DNA of 64,000 bases from UBA1672 sp963977495 (GCA_963977495.1 CAXBOT010000001.1:1364001-1428000), one strand, 5' to 3'. Counted from the stretch's first letter, positions 18,551 to 27,736 are shown. A program made the numbers and translations. Notes: generated by a model from the letters alone, not told the origin.

Positions 18551-18579
18551 TTTACAAGTTAAATTTGTTAATTTATAGT
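18551..18579 (+). promoter_or_regulatory. promoter of the cysGHJI operon with an inverted repeat in its spacer
   Basis: TTTACA (18551-18556) and TATAGT (18574-18579) are 17 bp apart, about 30 bp before the cysG start. Between them lies TAAATT-TGTT-AATTTA (18560-18575), an inverted repeat that would let a bound repressor block RNA polymerase. The adjacent Rrf2 protein is the natural candidate. Confidence 0.6.
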
Positions 18580-18606
18580 CCGGCACTCATCAAAGGATTA
18601 TGTGAT

Positions 18607-20061
18607 ATGGGTTATACCCCGTTATTTTTAAATTCTGATAAACACGGCGCCGTACTGATTGTTGGCGGCGGTGAAATTGCGGCGGCCAAAACCGAGGCTT
18701 TGGCCAGTGTTGGCGCGCAGGTGCATGTTCTTGCCGAAACGACTGGGCAAGCCATACGCTTGCTGTGTGAAAAACACGACTTTGAGCTGACCCATAGCAC
18801 CTATCACAAAAAATTCTTGAAAGACAAAACCATTGTTGTTGCGGCAACCGATAATGATTCGGTGAATGAGCGCATCGCAAAGGACTGTAATAAAGCGGGC
18901 ATCTTGGTCAATGTGGTGGATAATCCATCCTTATGCGATTTCATTTTTCCCGCGTTGGTACGGCGCGGCAATCTACAAATTGCAATCTCATCATCTGGTA
19001 TCTCCCCTGTTCTTGCGCGCATGGTCAAACATGCGATAGAGCAAACTGTGCCCGTCAATTTCACCAATTTGATTAAATTCATGGGCGATAAAAAAACCTT
19101 GCTCCGCGAACGATTAACCACCATTCAACCGCGCCGCCTGATCGGTGAAGAAATTTATCACGGCGCCATCGCCGAAGAGCTTTTCGAAGGCAACCGCGAG
19201 AAAGCTGATCGGCTCTTCGATGATCTGATTGACACCTACCCCAATCACAAACAAGCCGCGCTTTATCTGGTTGGCGCAGGGCCGGGTAATCCCGAGCTTA
19301 TGACCGTCAAAGCCATACGCTTGCTGTCCAAGGCCGATATCGTGCTTTATGATCGCCTCGTCTCACCGTTGATTATCGAACAATATGCCCGCAAGGACGC
19401 GGAAAAGATCTTTGTCGGCAAAACGCGCGACACCCACCACAAGACACAAGAACAAATTGATGCCCTAATTGAACAAAACCTTAGAAATGGCAATATTGTT
19501 GTGCGCCTAAAAGGCGGTGACCCCGGTGTGTACGCCCACGGCGCAGAAGAAATAGAAATTGCGAAAAAGGTCGGCGCATCTTATCAAATCGTACCGGGCA
19601 TAACCGCAGCCAATGGCTGCGCCGCATATGCGGGTATTCCCCTGACAGAGCGCGGCGGTGCGCTTTCCGTACGGTTTATAACGCTTTACACCAAAACCCT
19701 ACAAAATGATGATTTCTGGCTGTCCATAAAGCATGCGAAAAATGAAACTTTCGTGTTTTATATGAGCACACCACATTATGCTCTGCTCTGCGAAAAATTA
19801 ATCGAGCTTGGTTATCCCCCCCACACACCATTGCTTGTCGTAGAGCAGGGCACCACTGATTTCCATCGTGAATACCCCTCCACTATCGGTAATTTCACAC
19901 AAGACTGGGATTCATCTGAATTCGGATCGCCCTGCACCATGATCGTTGGTGACGTGGCACGATGGGCCGATCAAAACCAATGGAAAGACGCTCCGCAAGG
20001 CCAAGGCTCATATTTTCCGCCCCTTGAGAAAAAACAAAAGCGGGAGAAAAAAGTTGCTTGA
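18607..20061 (+). CDS. cysG: siroheme synthase (precorrin-2 dehydrogenase/ferrochelatase + uroporphyrinogen-III methyltransferase)
   Basis: 484 aa from the ATG at 18607, which has AAAGGA 10 bp upstream. An earlier ATG at 18565 lies inside the promoter region. The N-terminal third is the CysG-B dehydrogenase/chelatase module (VLIVGGGEIAAAKTEALA, then VVAATDNDSVNERIA). From about residue 218 comes the SAM-dependent methyltransferase (LVGAGPGNPELMTVKAIRLL, VVRLKGGDPGVYAHGAEE). It makes siroheme for the sulfite reductase encoded downstream. Its stop codon overlaps the presumed TTG start of cysH. Confidence 0.93.
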   Translation: MGYTPLFLNSDKHGAVLIVGGGEIAAAKTEALASVGAQVHVLAETTGQAIRLLCEKHDFELTHSTYHKKFLKDKTIVVAATDNDSVNERIAKDCNKAGILVNVVDNPSLCDFIFPALVRRGNLQIAISSSGISPVLARMVKHAIEQTVPVNFTNLIKFMGDKKTLLRERLTTIQPRRLIGEEIYHGAIAEELFEGNREKADRLFDDLIDTYPNHKQAALYLVGAGPGNPELMTVKAIRLLSKADIVLYDRLVSPLIIEQYARKDAEKIFVGKTRDTHHKTQEQIDALIEQNLRNGNIVVRLKGGDPGVYAHGAEEIEIAKKVGASYQIVPGITAANGCAAYAGIPLTERGGALSVRFITLYTKTLQNDDFWLSIKHAKNETFVFYMSTPHYALLCEKLIELGYPPHTPLLVVEQGTTDFHREYPSTIGNFTQDWDSSEFGSPCTMIVGDVARWADQNQWKDAPQGQGSYFPPLEKKQKREKKVA

Positions 20062-20776
20062 ACAGATCATTGAGACATTCAGTGCCTTGCCGTGGGAAAA
20101 CCGCATCGCGGCCTTGAATAACTACGCCGATAAATCCATCGCCTTTTCTACAAGCCTGAGCTTTGAAGATCAGGTCATCACGCATTTAATCGCCCATGAC
20201 GGCGCGCCTGTGACACTCTTCACACTGGACACAGGGCGCCTCTTCGAAGAAACGCATAAAGTTGCGCAAGAAACGCGCGATAAATATAAAAACATCAGCA
20301 TAGAAACCCTCTACCCCGATGCGCAAAAAACGCAGGATCTGGTCAAAAATCAAGGGATCAACGGCTTTTTTGAAAGTTTGGAAAAGCGCAAAAATTGCTG
20401 CGGCGTGCGTAAAGTCGAACCGCTCAACCGCGCTCTTAAAGGCGTCGATATCTGGATCAGTGGCTTGCGCCGCGCCCATTCGGAAAACCGCGAAGATTTA
20501 CCCATCGCGGAAATGGATACCGCACGCGGCATCATCAAACTTTATCCCCTGATTGATGTTGAAGAAGACACATTGAAAGACTATATTCGCGCCCATGATA
20601 TTCCCTATAACGAACTTCATGATAAGGGATTTCCTTCTATTGGCTGCGCGCCTTGCACGCGTGCAATTCAAAAGGGCGAACCGATGCGCGCGGGGCGCTG
20701 GTGGTGGGAACAAGATGATTCGCAGGAATGCGGTTTACATATGGTTGACGGAAAACTGGTAAGGATTAAAGGTTAG
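20054..20776 (+). CDS. cysH: assimilatory APS/PAPS reductase with [4Fe-4S] cysteine pairs
   Basis: 240 aa if translation begins at TTG 20054, next to a GGGAGAAAA site and overlapping the cysG stop. A longer frame from an ATG at 19946 would sit deep in cysG and extend beyond the family length. Seen are SIAFSTSLSFEDQVITH (P-loop), the cysteine pair KNCCGVRK (about 115-116), the pair CAPC (about 197-200) and the catalytic tail ECGLH (about 226). It reduces APS or PAPS to sulfite with thioredoxin. The CC and CxxC pairs mark the cluster-bearing APS reductase type, in contrast to E. coli PAPS reductase. Confidence 0.88.
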   Translation: MLEQIIETFSALPWENRIAALNNYADKSIAFSTSLSFEDQVITHLIAHDGAPVTLFTLDTGRLFEETHKVAQETRDKYKNISIETLYPDAQKTQDLVKNQGINGFFESLEKRKNCCGVRKVEPLNRALKGVDIWISGLRRAHSENREDLPIAEMDTARGIIKLYPLIDVEEDTLKDYIRAHDIPYNELHDKGFPSIGCAPCTRAIQKGEPMRAGRWWWEQDDSQECGLHMVDGKLVRIKG

Positions 20777-20778
20777 GT

Positions 20779-22257
20779 ATGCTGAACAAAGATCAAAAAG
20801 CACTATTGGAACGGTTGATGAGTTCCGCGAGCCATGAGCAAAAAATCTGGCTGGCCGGCTATATGCAGGGGCAAATCGGCAGTTCTGACCTTGGTGCAAG
20901 CGCACCGAGCAGCAACAAACCCAATGTCATGGTCTATTACGCCACCGAAACCGGTAATTCCAAGGGGCTGTCATTGCAGGTTATGAAAGCCGCAAAAGCC
21001 GCAGGATATAAAATCAAAAATTCTGCTGTAAACCGCCTGAAGGCCAAAGACATCAAATCCGATGTTCTCGCCATCTTTTTATGCTCAACACATGGTGAAG
21101 GCGACCCGCCGGAAACCGCCATAAAGTTTTACGAAGAAATCAAAGCCGCGGCAGACGGCGCGCTCGAAGGTTTACAATATGCGGTTTTAGGGCTGGGCGA
21201 TTCCTCCTATGAAATATTCTGCGGCTTTGCCACCGATCTGGATAAAGAATTACAACGCTTAGGCGGAAAACCATTCCAGGAAAACGCCCTGTTTGATGTG
21301 GATTATGCATCCCATACGCCAAGCTGGATCGAGCAAACCGTTAAGAATATGGACGAACTTGTCGGCGCGGACTCACCCGATCAAAGCGTCTCCATCGCCA
21401 TTGCCGATGAACAAACTGTTCGCACAGGCAAGGGATATACGCGCCTTGAACCGATCAAGGGCACGATTAAGGAAATCGTGAATTTGAACGATATCGATTC
21501 AAACAAAGAAACCTACCATATTGAAATCGAGTATGACGATGATGTCATATATACATGCGGCGATGCAGCGGGCATTATCGTGCCCGAAGATCTCAATGGC
21601 GGCGACCCTGCGCCAAGGCTCTACTCTATTGCCTCCTCCCCCGCCTATCATGAGGGCGAAGTGCATCTTACCGTGGCTTTGGCCACCCACACCAATGAGG
21701 ACGGCAGCACCGGATACGGCATTTATTCAAAATATCTCGCCGATTTAAAAACAGGCGATGTGATTGATTTTTATATCCATCAAAACCAAATATTTAACCT
21801 GCCCGCCGATGACACAGACATCATCATGATCGGGCCCGGAACAGGCATCGCGCCGTTTCGATCCTTCATTTATGAACGCTCCGAACGCGGCAGCGAGGGG
21901 CGCAATTGGCTCTTCTTCGGCGATCAACACATGCATTGTGATTTCCTGTATCAAGCGGAATGGCAGGAACATCTGGCAACCGAAACGTTGCACAAAATAG
22001 ACCTCGCCTTTTCACGTGATCAGGAGCATAAAATTTATGTCCAAGACCGCCTGCGGGAAAATGCAAAAGATGTGATAGAGTGGATTGACGGCGGCGCGAC
22101 TCTATATTTATGCGGCACGAAAGACCCGATGAGCAAGGACGTCGATCAAGCCTTAATTGACATTATCGCAGAGCATAAATCACTAACAGCAGTGGCGGCA
22201 GAAGACTTTCTCGCCGATCTGGAAGAAAATGATAGATATTTGAAGGACGTATATTAA
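20779..22257 (+). CDS. cysJ: sulfite reductase flavoprotein (CysJ-like), compact form
   Basis: 492 aa. The flavodoxin-type FMN domain is at about 50-190 (YYATETGNSKGLS, CSTHGEGDPPETA). It is followed by an FAD/NADP reductase (RLYSIASSPAYHEGEV at about 278, IMIGPGTGIAPFRSF, LYLCGTKDPMSKDV) and the terminal motif ENDRYLKDVY. E. coli CysJ is 599 aa. Here the helical connecting domain between the FAD-domain strands (CGDAAGIIVPEDL to RLYSIASS) is almost absent, which accounts for the roughly 107-residue difference. It would pass electrons from NADPH to CysI, whose gene begins at the very next base. Confidence 0.87.
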   Translation: MLNKDQKALLERLMSSASHEQKIWLAGYMQGQIGSSDLGASAPSSNKPNVMVYYATETGNSKGLSLQVMKAAKAAGYKIKNSAVNRLKAKDIKSDVLAIFLCSTHGEGDPPETAIKFYEEIKAAADGALEGLQYAVLGLGDSSYEIFCGFATDLDKELQRLGGKPFQENALFDVDYASHTPSWIEQTVKNMDELVGADSPDQSVSIAIADEQTVRTGKGYTRLEPIKGTIKEIVNLNDIDSNKETYHIEIEYDDDVIYTCGDAAGIIVPEDLNGGDPAPRLYSIASSPAYHEGEVHLTVALATHTNEDGSTGYGIYSKYLADLKTGDVIDFYIHQNQIFNLPADDTDIIMIGPGTGIAPFRSFIYERSERGSEGRNWLFFGDQHMHCDFLYQAEWQEHLATETLHKIDLAFSRDQEHKIYVQDRLRENAKDVIEWIDGGATLYLCGTKDPMSKDVDQALIDIIAEHKSLTAVAAEDFLADLEENDRYLKDVY

Positions 22258-23934
22258 ATGAGTGACGAAATTAACAAACCTGAAAACCTATCCGAAGTCG
22301 AAGGATTCAAAACAAAAAGTCGCGGCCTGCGTGGTGATTTGAACGAGCAAATCGAAAGCCGCGTCACGGGTAACGTGACCGAATACGGCAAACAGCTTGT
22401 AAAGTTTCATGGATCTTACATTCAAGATGATCGTGACCGCCGCGCCGAGCGCGAAGATAAAAAGCTGGAATGGGCGTATAGTTTTATGATCCGTTTACGC
22501 ATCCCCGGTGGTGATATCACCGCGCAGCAATGGCTTGGCTTGCAACAAAGTTGTGATAAGCGGGCGACAGGCGTTGTTAAAATCACCACACGTCAAACCG
22601 TACAATTCCACGGCGTTGTCAAAGCGCGCATGAAACCGACGATGAAGGATTTCGATGATATCGGTCTGGATTCCATCGCCGCCTGTGGGGATGTAAACCG
22701 TAATGTTATTGCGGGCGCAAACCCTGAAACCGCGCCCTTCTACGCCGAAGTGCATGAATATGCCGGTAAATTGAGCGAGCACCTCAAACCGCGCACTGGC
22801 GCGTTTAAGGAAATCTGGCTAGACGGTGAAAAACTGCCCCAAGATCAACCCGCTGAAGAAGACCCGCTTTATAAAGAGCACTACTTACCGCGTAAATTTA
22901 AAATTGCACTGACAACACCGCCGCATAATGATGTTGATGTTTATATGAACGATATCGGCCTGATTGCTGTTGGTGAAGGCGACACACTGCACGGTTTTAA
23001 CGTTGCCATTGGCGGCGGTTTGGGCGCAACGCATGGGAATGAGAAAACCTACCCGCGCCGCGCCGATGTGATTGGCTATGTCAGTAAGGATAAAACGCTG
23101 GAGGTCTGCTGGCAGATTGCTGCCGTACAGCGCGATTACGGCAATCGTGAGCAGCGTAACTTGGCGCGCTTGAAATATACGATTGATCGTTTGGGGCTAG
23201 ATTTCTTTGTTGGTGAGCTTGAAAAACGCCTCGGCCACACATTAGATCCTGCAAAAGACGTGCCTGCCTTTACCCATCGCGGCGACCCGTTTGGCTGGAT
23301 TGATGATCATAAAGGCCAATGGTATTACACCGCCTTTGTCGAAAGCGGACGCGTTATTGATGAGGACGGATATAATATCAAATCAGCAATGAAAGAAATC
23401 GCCGAGGCCGATATTTGCGGATTCCGTTTTACGACAAACCAAAATATTATGTTCACCTTTATCAAGAAAGCCAACAAAGCAAAACTGGAAGAAATCTTGA
23501 CCAAACACGGCATCACGATTGATGCCATGAACGCCACGCGCCGCGAAGCGATGGCCTGTGTTGCCCTGCCGACATGCCCCTTGGCATTGGCAGAAGGCCA
23601 GCGTTATTTGCCTGAGTTCGTAACGAAGGTCGAAGCATTGCAAGACAAACACGGCATCCTTGACCGCCCTATTACCACCCGCATCACTGGATGCCCCAAT
23701 GGGTGCGGACGTTCCTACGCCGCCGAAATTGGTTTGGTCGGAAAAGGGCCGGGGAAATATGTTTTGCGTCTGGCTGGTGATTATGAAGGCGAACGCCTGA
23801 ATAAAGTCTATCTGGAAGAAGCCGACGAAGCAGAAATCCTTAGCACGCTGGATAGTCTTTTCGGAAAGTATGCCCATGATCGCAAAACCGAGGAAAGCTT
23901 CGGTGACTATGCGCAACGCACACTTTTTGCATGA
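22258..23934 (+). CDS. cysI: sulfite reductase hemoprotein subunit
   Basis: 558 aa, full length. It shows the duplicated nitrite/sulfite reductase fold, with siroheme-site residues in KITTRQTVQFHGVVK. The [4Fe-4S]-siroheme cysteines are in CVALPTCPLA (about 432-440) and TGCPNGCGRSY (about 477-481). It reduces sulfite to sulfide using electrons from the flavoprotein encoded just upstream. It is the last gene of the cysG-cysH-cysJ-cysI operon. Confidence 0.93.
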   Translation: MSDEINKPENLSEVEGFKTKSRGLRGDLNEQIESRVTGNVTEYGKQLVKFHGSYIQDDRDRRAEREDKKLEWAYSFMIRLRIPGGDITAQQWLGLQQSCDKRATGVVKITTRQTVQFHGVVKARMKPTMKDFDDIGLDSIAACGDVNRNVIAGANPETAPFYAEVHEYAGKLSEHLKPRTGAFKEIWLDGEKLPQDQPAEEDPLYKEHYLPRKFKIALTTPPHNDVDVYMNDIGLIAVGEGDTLHGFNVAIGGGLGATHGNEKTYPRRADVIGYVSKDKTLEVCWQIAAVQRDYGNREQRNLARLKYTIDRLGLDFFVGELEKRLGHTLDPAKDVPAFTHRGDPFGWIDDHKGQWYYTAFVESGRVIDEDGYNIKSAMKEIAEADICGFRFTTNQNIMFTFIKKANKAKLEEILTKHGITIDAMNATRREAMACVALPTCPLALAEGQRYLPEFVTKVEALQDKHGILDRPITTRITGCPNGCGRSYAAEIGLVGKGPGKYVLRLAGDYEGERLNKVYLEEADEAEILSTLDSLFGKYAHDRKTEESFGDYAQRTLFA

Positions 23935-24000
23935 TTTTTTATTGCCTTTTGGCAAGCCCTTCGCTTATACTCCTTAAAAAATTAACCACGGAGATAAAAA

Positions 24001-24396
24001 ATGGGTTTTAAAGAGATTGGAAAAAGTGTTTCCCAAACGCTAACAACCACACTGAACAAGGTACATGGGGCATTATTTTCTGCACCTGATTTAAGTGAGG
24101 CCGCAACAAAATTCACAAAAGCACTGAATGGTGAAGAGTACCACCCTGACGCAGGCGTTATTGATACGTTTGATACAAACAGCACAGAAGGCCGCGAATA
24201 TATCAATGGCACCAGATTAAAGTTGTTAAGTGCAAGATCAGCTTACAATAATGCATTTTCCGGCACTCCAAATATGCGCGATGCAGACGAAATTCTGGGC
24301 GCCGATTTCGGCATTGATGTTGATGGTTTGATTATTGATTCTCAAAAGGTTTCCGCGCTAACAACCCCGTCAACATCAAATCATGATTTTGATTAG
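24001..24396 (+). CDS. hypothetical protein, 131 aa
   Basis: Unrecognised. It begins MGFKEIGKSVSQTLTTTLNK, an amphipathic helix, and continues mostly acidic and Ser/Thr/Asn-rich with no signal peptide or membrane segment. ACGGAG lies 6-11 bp before the ATG, and a strong terminator follows, which together support a real monocistronic gene. The start resembles that of the PodJ-like protein (MGFK) only by chance. Confidence 0.6.
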   Translation: MGFKEIGKSVSQTLTTTLNKVHGALFSAPDLSEAATKFTKALNGEEYHPDAGVIDTFDTNSTEGREYINGTRLKLLSARSAYNNAFSGTPNMRDADEILGADFGIDVDGLIIDSQKVSALTTPSTSNHDFD

Positions 24397-24442
24397 GGTG
24401 TAACACGGCAAAACATTAGCCATCTTTCTTATAAACAATCAT

Positions 24443-24480
24443 AAGCCCCCCTAAAACATCACATCGTTTTAGGGGGGCTT
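24443..24480 (+). terminator. strong hairpin terminator, probably bidirectional
   Basis: AAGCCCCCCTAAAAC and its perfect complement form a 15-bp stem around an 8-base loop (ATCACATC), about 45 bp after the stop of the 131-aa gene. The stem has six consecutive G-C pairs. The following U-run is short, since the T residues are built into the stem. Confidence 0.75.
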
Positions 24481-24567
24481 CTCCATTAAAAAGTCTTTGA
24501 CACCCACGGCGAAGCATTGTTTCATGTCAGGCAGATTTATAAACGCACGATGAAAAAGGAAAGATAA

Positions 24568-25416
24568 ATGCTCGCAATTATCGGAGGCTCCGGCCTGTAC
24601 GCACTTGATGAACTCAAAATCAACACAGAGCATGACATCGACACCCCGTTTGGCAAACCATCCGCCCCGATTATCGAAGGCGAAGCATTCGGCTCAAAGG
24701 TTTTGTTCTTGCCGCGTCATGGTCGTAATCACGAATTCCTCCCCTCCGAAGTGAATTTTCGCGCCAATATTTATGCGCTAAAATCGCTTGGTGCGCGCAC
24801 AGTTTTGAGCATCTCCGCCTCAGGATCATTACAAGAAGAAATCAAGCCGGGCGATATGGCGCTGGCTTCACAGTATTTCGATCACACACGCGGCTTTCGA
24901 AAGAACTCATTTTTTGGTGAGGGCGTCACCGCGCATATTTCCACGGCTGAACCGACCTGCCCTGTTTTAACACAAGACATTCTAAAGGCTGCCACTGACA
25001 TCGGCCTGTCGCTGCACTCAGATAAAGCCTATGCCTGCGTCGAAGGCCCGCGCCTTGGCACAAAAGCCGAGAGCCTTTTCCTGCGCGGCGCAGCGGGTTG
25101 TGATGTTGTCGGCATGACCAACGTCCCCGAAGCCTTTTTAGCGCGCGAAGCACAGATGGGCTATGTCACCCTTGCCATTGCCACTGATTATGATTGCTGG
25201 CGCGAAGACCCTGACGAGCATGTGAGCGTAGAAGCCGTGTTCGCGGTGTATTACGAGAATATCGGTAAGATCAAAAAGATCGTGCTGAAGCTCCTTGAAA
25301 ACGGCATTTCCGAAACACCGGAAAAAATCCGCACCGCCTTGCAAGGCGCGGTGATGACCCCCGATGAACGCCTCACCGCTGCACAAAAAGAATGGCTCGG
25401 CGTTTTACGGGGTTAA
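24568..25416 (+). CDS. mtnP: S-methyl-5'-thioadenosine phosphorylase
   Basis: 282 aa. It has the phosphate site GGSGLY, the segment LPRHGRNHEFLPSEVNFRANIYALKSLG and SGSLQEEIKPGD. The purine-site stretch GCDVVGMTNVPEAFLAREAQM and the TDYDCW loop mark the MTAP branch of nucleoside phosphorylases. It splits methylthioadenosine, from polyamine or homoserine-lactone synthesis, into adenine and methylthioribose-1-phosphate. No other methionine-salvage genes are adjacent. Confidence 0.92.
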   Translation: MLAIIGGSGLYALDELKINTEHDIDTPFGKPSAPIIEGEAFGSKVLFLPRHGRNHEFLPSEVNFRANIYALKSLGARTVLSISASGSLQEEIKPGDMALASQYFDHTRGFRKNSFFGEGVTAHISTAEPTCPVLTQDILKAATDIGLSLHSDKAYACVEGPRLGTKAESLFLRGAAGCDVVGMTNVPEAFLAREAQMGYVTLAIATDYDCWREDPDEHVSVEAVFAVYYENIGKIKKIVLKLLENGISETPEKIRTALQGAVMTPDERLTAAQKEWLGVLRG

Positions 25417-25431
25417 TTTTCTATAGTCATG

Positions 25432-26115
25432 CTATTCCGGTGTATGTGCTTCCAGATTCTTAAGCGCTTCGATGATGTCTTCAATCTTGGCGCGCTTTTT
25501 ATAATCTTCATCCTTGAAAACATAAACAATCGTGCCGTCTTGCGCGATCACGAATGTTGCGGGGATGGGCAGTTCATAATCATCGATACCGTTAAACTCC
25601 TCAAGCGTCTTGCCCGTTTCGCCTTTCAGCCATGTCGAGAATTTTTCACGTTTCTCTTCGGGCACATGCCAAAGCAAATCATACAATCTTGAAACCTTAT
25701 TACCGTGGTCACTCAGAATTTCGAACTCGACCTCATTCTTTAACGCAGTATCCTGCGCACTTTTCGGTTCTTCGGGGGACACAGCAACAAGCTCTGCGCC
25801 CAAATCCTGAAATTCAGGCAATATCTGTTGATAGGCATAGAGTTGGTCATTGCAATAAGGACACCAGCCACCACGATAAAAAGACAGCACCACAGGCCCG
25901 CGTTGAAGCATGTCACTTAAACGGCGCACTTTGCCATCCATATTGGGCAAGGTGAAGTCCGGCGCTTGTGATCCGACAATGAGCGCGCCGTCATGTTCAG
26001 TTTCAATTGGCGGCGCATGCGCGGGGTCGGTTGTGCCCTCCTCCATCGCAATCAATGTGCCTGCCGAAAAGGCAACCACAACCATAACGGCCATAATAGA
26101 TAGAATATACTTCAT
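25432..26115 (-). CDS. exported peroxiredoxin-like (AhpC/TSA) protein
   Basis: 227 aa. An N-terminal signal or anchor helix (about 3-23) is followed by a thioredoxin-fold AhpC/TSA domain. The domain has APDFTLPNMDGK, the redox site GGWCPYC (a CxxC motif) and the cis-Pro region PIPATFVI. It belongs to the peroxiredoxin-like group that carries CPYC rather than the classical TxxC site. Its ATG overlaps the stop codon of the upstream dehydrogenase gene (ATGA), so the two are co-translated, perhaps to protect against oxidants. Confidence 0.82.
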   Translation of the reverse strand: MKYILSIMAVMVVVAFSAGTLIAMEEGTTDPAHAPPIETEHDGALIVGSQAPDFTLPNMDGKVRRLSDMLQRGPVVLSFYRGGWCPYCNDQLYAYQQILPEFQDLGAELVAVSPEEPKSAQDTALKNEVEFEILSDHGNKVSRLYDLLWHVPEEKREKFSTWLKGETGKTLEEFNGIDDYELPIPATFVIAQDGTIVYVFKDEDYKKRAKIEDIIEALKNLEAHTPE

Positions 26116-27632
26116 TCGGTTTCTCCCGTATCAAATGTAATGCCCTGCGCAAGTGGCAAAGCGGATGAATAATTCACTGTTGAGGTCATGCGGCGCATAT
26201 ATGCTTTCCAGCTATCCGAGCCGCTTTCGCGCCCGCCGCCTGTTTCCTTTTCACCGCCAAACGCGCCGCCGATTTCTGCGCCTGATGTGCCGATATTCAC
26301 ATTGGCGATTCCGCAATCACTCCCCGTTTCGGAGGTGAAAAGCTCCGCCTCTTGCATATCACGCGTAAAGATAGAAGACGACAGCCCTTGCGGCACCGCG
26401 TTTTGACGCGCAATCGCGTCCTCAATATCCGTATATTTGAAAATGTACAAAATCGGCGCAAAGGTTTCTTCATGCACATTCGTCCCCTCCGGCATTTCAA
26501 CAATCGCCGGATTGACGTAGTACCCATTCGGATATTGATCCGCCAGCACGCGCCCGCCGCCTGTCACAACGCCGCCATCCATCTGCGCCTTGTTCAGCGC
26601 ATCTTCCATGTGCAAATAGGCTTGCTCATCAATCAAAGGGCCGACCAGCGTTTTGGCATCCAAGGGATTACCAATAGACAGGCCGCTAAAGGCTTTTTTC
26701 AAGCGCGGTATTAAACTGTCATAGATATCCGTATGCACAAACAAACGCCGCGTTGTGGTGCATCGTTGCCCGCATGTACCAACCGAGCCGAAAACTGTGC
26801 CTTGGAACGCCAAATCGAGGTCAGCACTTGGCGCAACAATAATCGCGTTATTGCCGCCAAGCTCAAGGATGCTCTTACCGAAACGCTGCGCAACACGTGG
26901 CCCTACGGCGCGCCCCATTGCGGTGCTACCCGTTGCACTGATCAACGGCACGCGCTTATCATCGACCAACGCTTCGCCGATATCGCGCTCCCCGATTAGG
27001 ATTTGCGATAGATTTTGCGGCGCATCACTAAATTGGGCGCAGGCTTGCTCAAACAATGCCTGACAGGCCAGCGCCGTGACAGGTGTTTTCTCCGACGGTT
27101 TCCAAATCACACTATCCCCGCAAACCAGCGCAAGCGTCGCATTCCATGCCCACACCGCAACCGGAAAATTAAAGGCACTGATAATGCCAACAGGCCCTAA
27201 AGGCTGCCAGATTTCGCGCATTTTATGCTGCGGGCGTTCCGAGGCAATCGTGAGACCATAGAGCTGGCGACTAAGGCCAACCGCGAAGTCACAGATATCG
27301 ATCATCTCTTGTACTTCGCCAAGCCCCTCTTGATAAATCTTACCGCATTCCAGCGCAACCAACGCGCCAAGCGTTTCTTTATGCGCTCTTAAAATGCCGC
27401 CATAAATGCGTACCAATTCTCCTCTGCGCGGCGCGGGCACTTGTCGCCATTCTTTAAATGCTGCAACAGAATTTTCGATTTTCCCTTGCACATCCGCCGT
27501 GCTGTCCATGGCAACAGACGCTATTTTCGCGCCGTCTATAGGACTGTAAACATCAAGATTTCCGCCCGTTAATGTGCTTGCGTTCAAACCGATATCGTTA
27601 AGAATTTCGTCGAGAGTCATATCGTTTTCCAT
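26112..27632 (-). CDS. amaB: ALDH7-family dehydrogenase (2-aminoadipate semialdehyde / piperideine-6-carboxylate dehydrogenase)
   Basis: 506 aa from the ATG at 27632, with AAGGGA 11 bp upstream. A much longer in-frame frame reaches back across the promoter and into the divergent gene and is not real. The catalytic motifs are LELGGNN (Glu258) and GTCGQRCTTTRRL (Cys291). The C terminus GGAFGGEKETGGGRESGSDSWK is characteristic of ALDH7 (antiquitin/AmaB). It oxidises 2-aminoadipate semialdehyde to 2-aminoadipate in lysine breakdown. The divergent neighbour encodes the 2-oxoadipate dioxygenase of the same route, which strongly supports this specificity. Confidence 0.85.
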   Translation of the reverse strand: MENDMTLDEILNDIGLNASTLTGGNLDVYSPIDGAKIASVAMDSTADVQGKIENSVAAFKEWRQVPAPRRGELVRIYGGILRAHKETLGALVALECGKIYQEGLGEVQEMIDICDFAVGLSRQLYGLTIASERPQHKMREIWQPLGPVGIISAFNFPVAVWAWNATLALVCGDSVIWKPSEKTPVTALACQALFEQACAQFSDAPQNLSQILIGERDIGEALVDDKRVPLISATGSTAMGRAVGPRVAQRFGKSILELGGNNAIIVAPSADLDLAFQGTVFGSVGTCGQRCTTTRRLFVHTDIYDSLIPRLKKAFSGLSIGNPLDAKTLVGPLIDEQAYLHMEDALNKAQMDGGVVTGGGRVLADQYPNGYYVNPAIVEMPEGTNVHEETFAPILYIFKYTDIEDAIARQNAVPQGLSSSIFTRDMQEAELFTSETGSDCGIANVNIGTSGAEIGGAFGGEKETGGGRESGSDSWKAYMRRMTSTVNYSSALPLAQGITFDTGETE

Positions 27633-27688
27633 TGTTTTGCATGTCCCTTGATTGCGCTCCCAATAATGAATATGGTGCAAACAATTTA

Positions 27689-27715
27689 TAGAATAGTGTA
27701 TTCTAACTATATAAT
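27689..27715. promoter_or_regulatory. operator-like inverted repeat and -10 box between amaB and hglS
   Basis: TAGAATA-GTG-TATTCTA (27689-27705) is a perfect 7-3-7 inverted repeat. It is immediately followed by a TATAAT -10 box (27710-27715) that would serve the rightward gene. The repeat occupies the spacer and -35 region, so a bound regulator could switch one or both divergent genes. No regulator gene is adjacent. Confidence 0.5.
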
Positions 27716-27736
27716 GATAAAAAAATAGGTTCGAGT

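Noticed and set aside
19946..20053. ATG start of cysH 108 bp inside cysG
   Set aside because: The extra residues are not part of the family. The TTG at 20054 couples to the cysG stop and gives the normal length, but TTG remains an inference.
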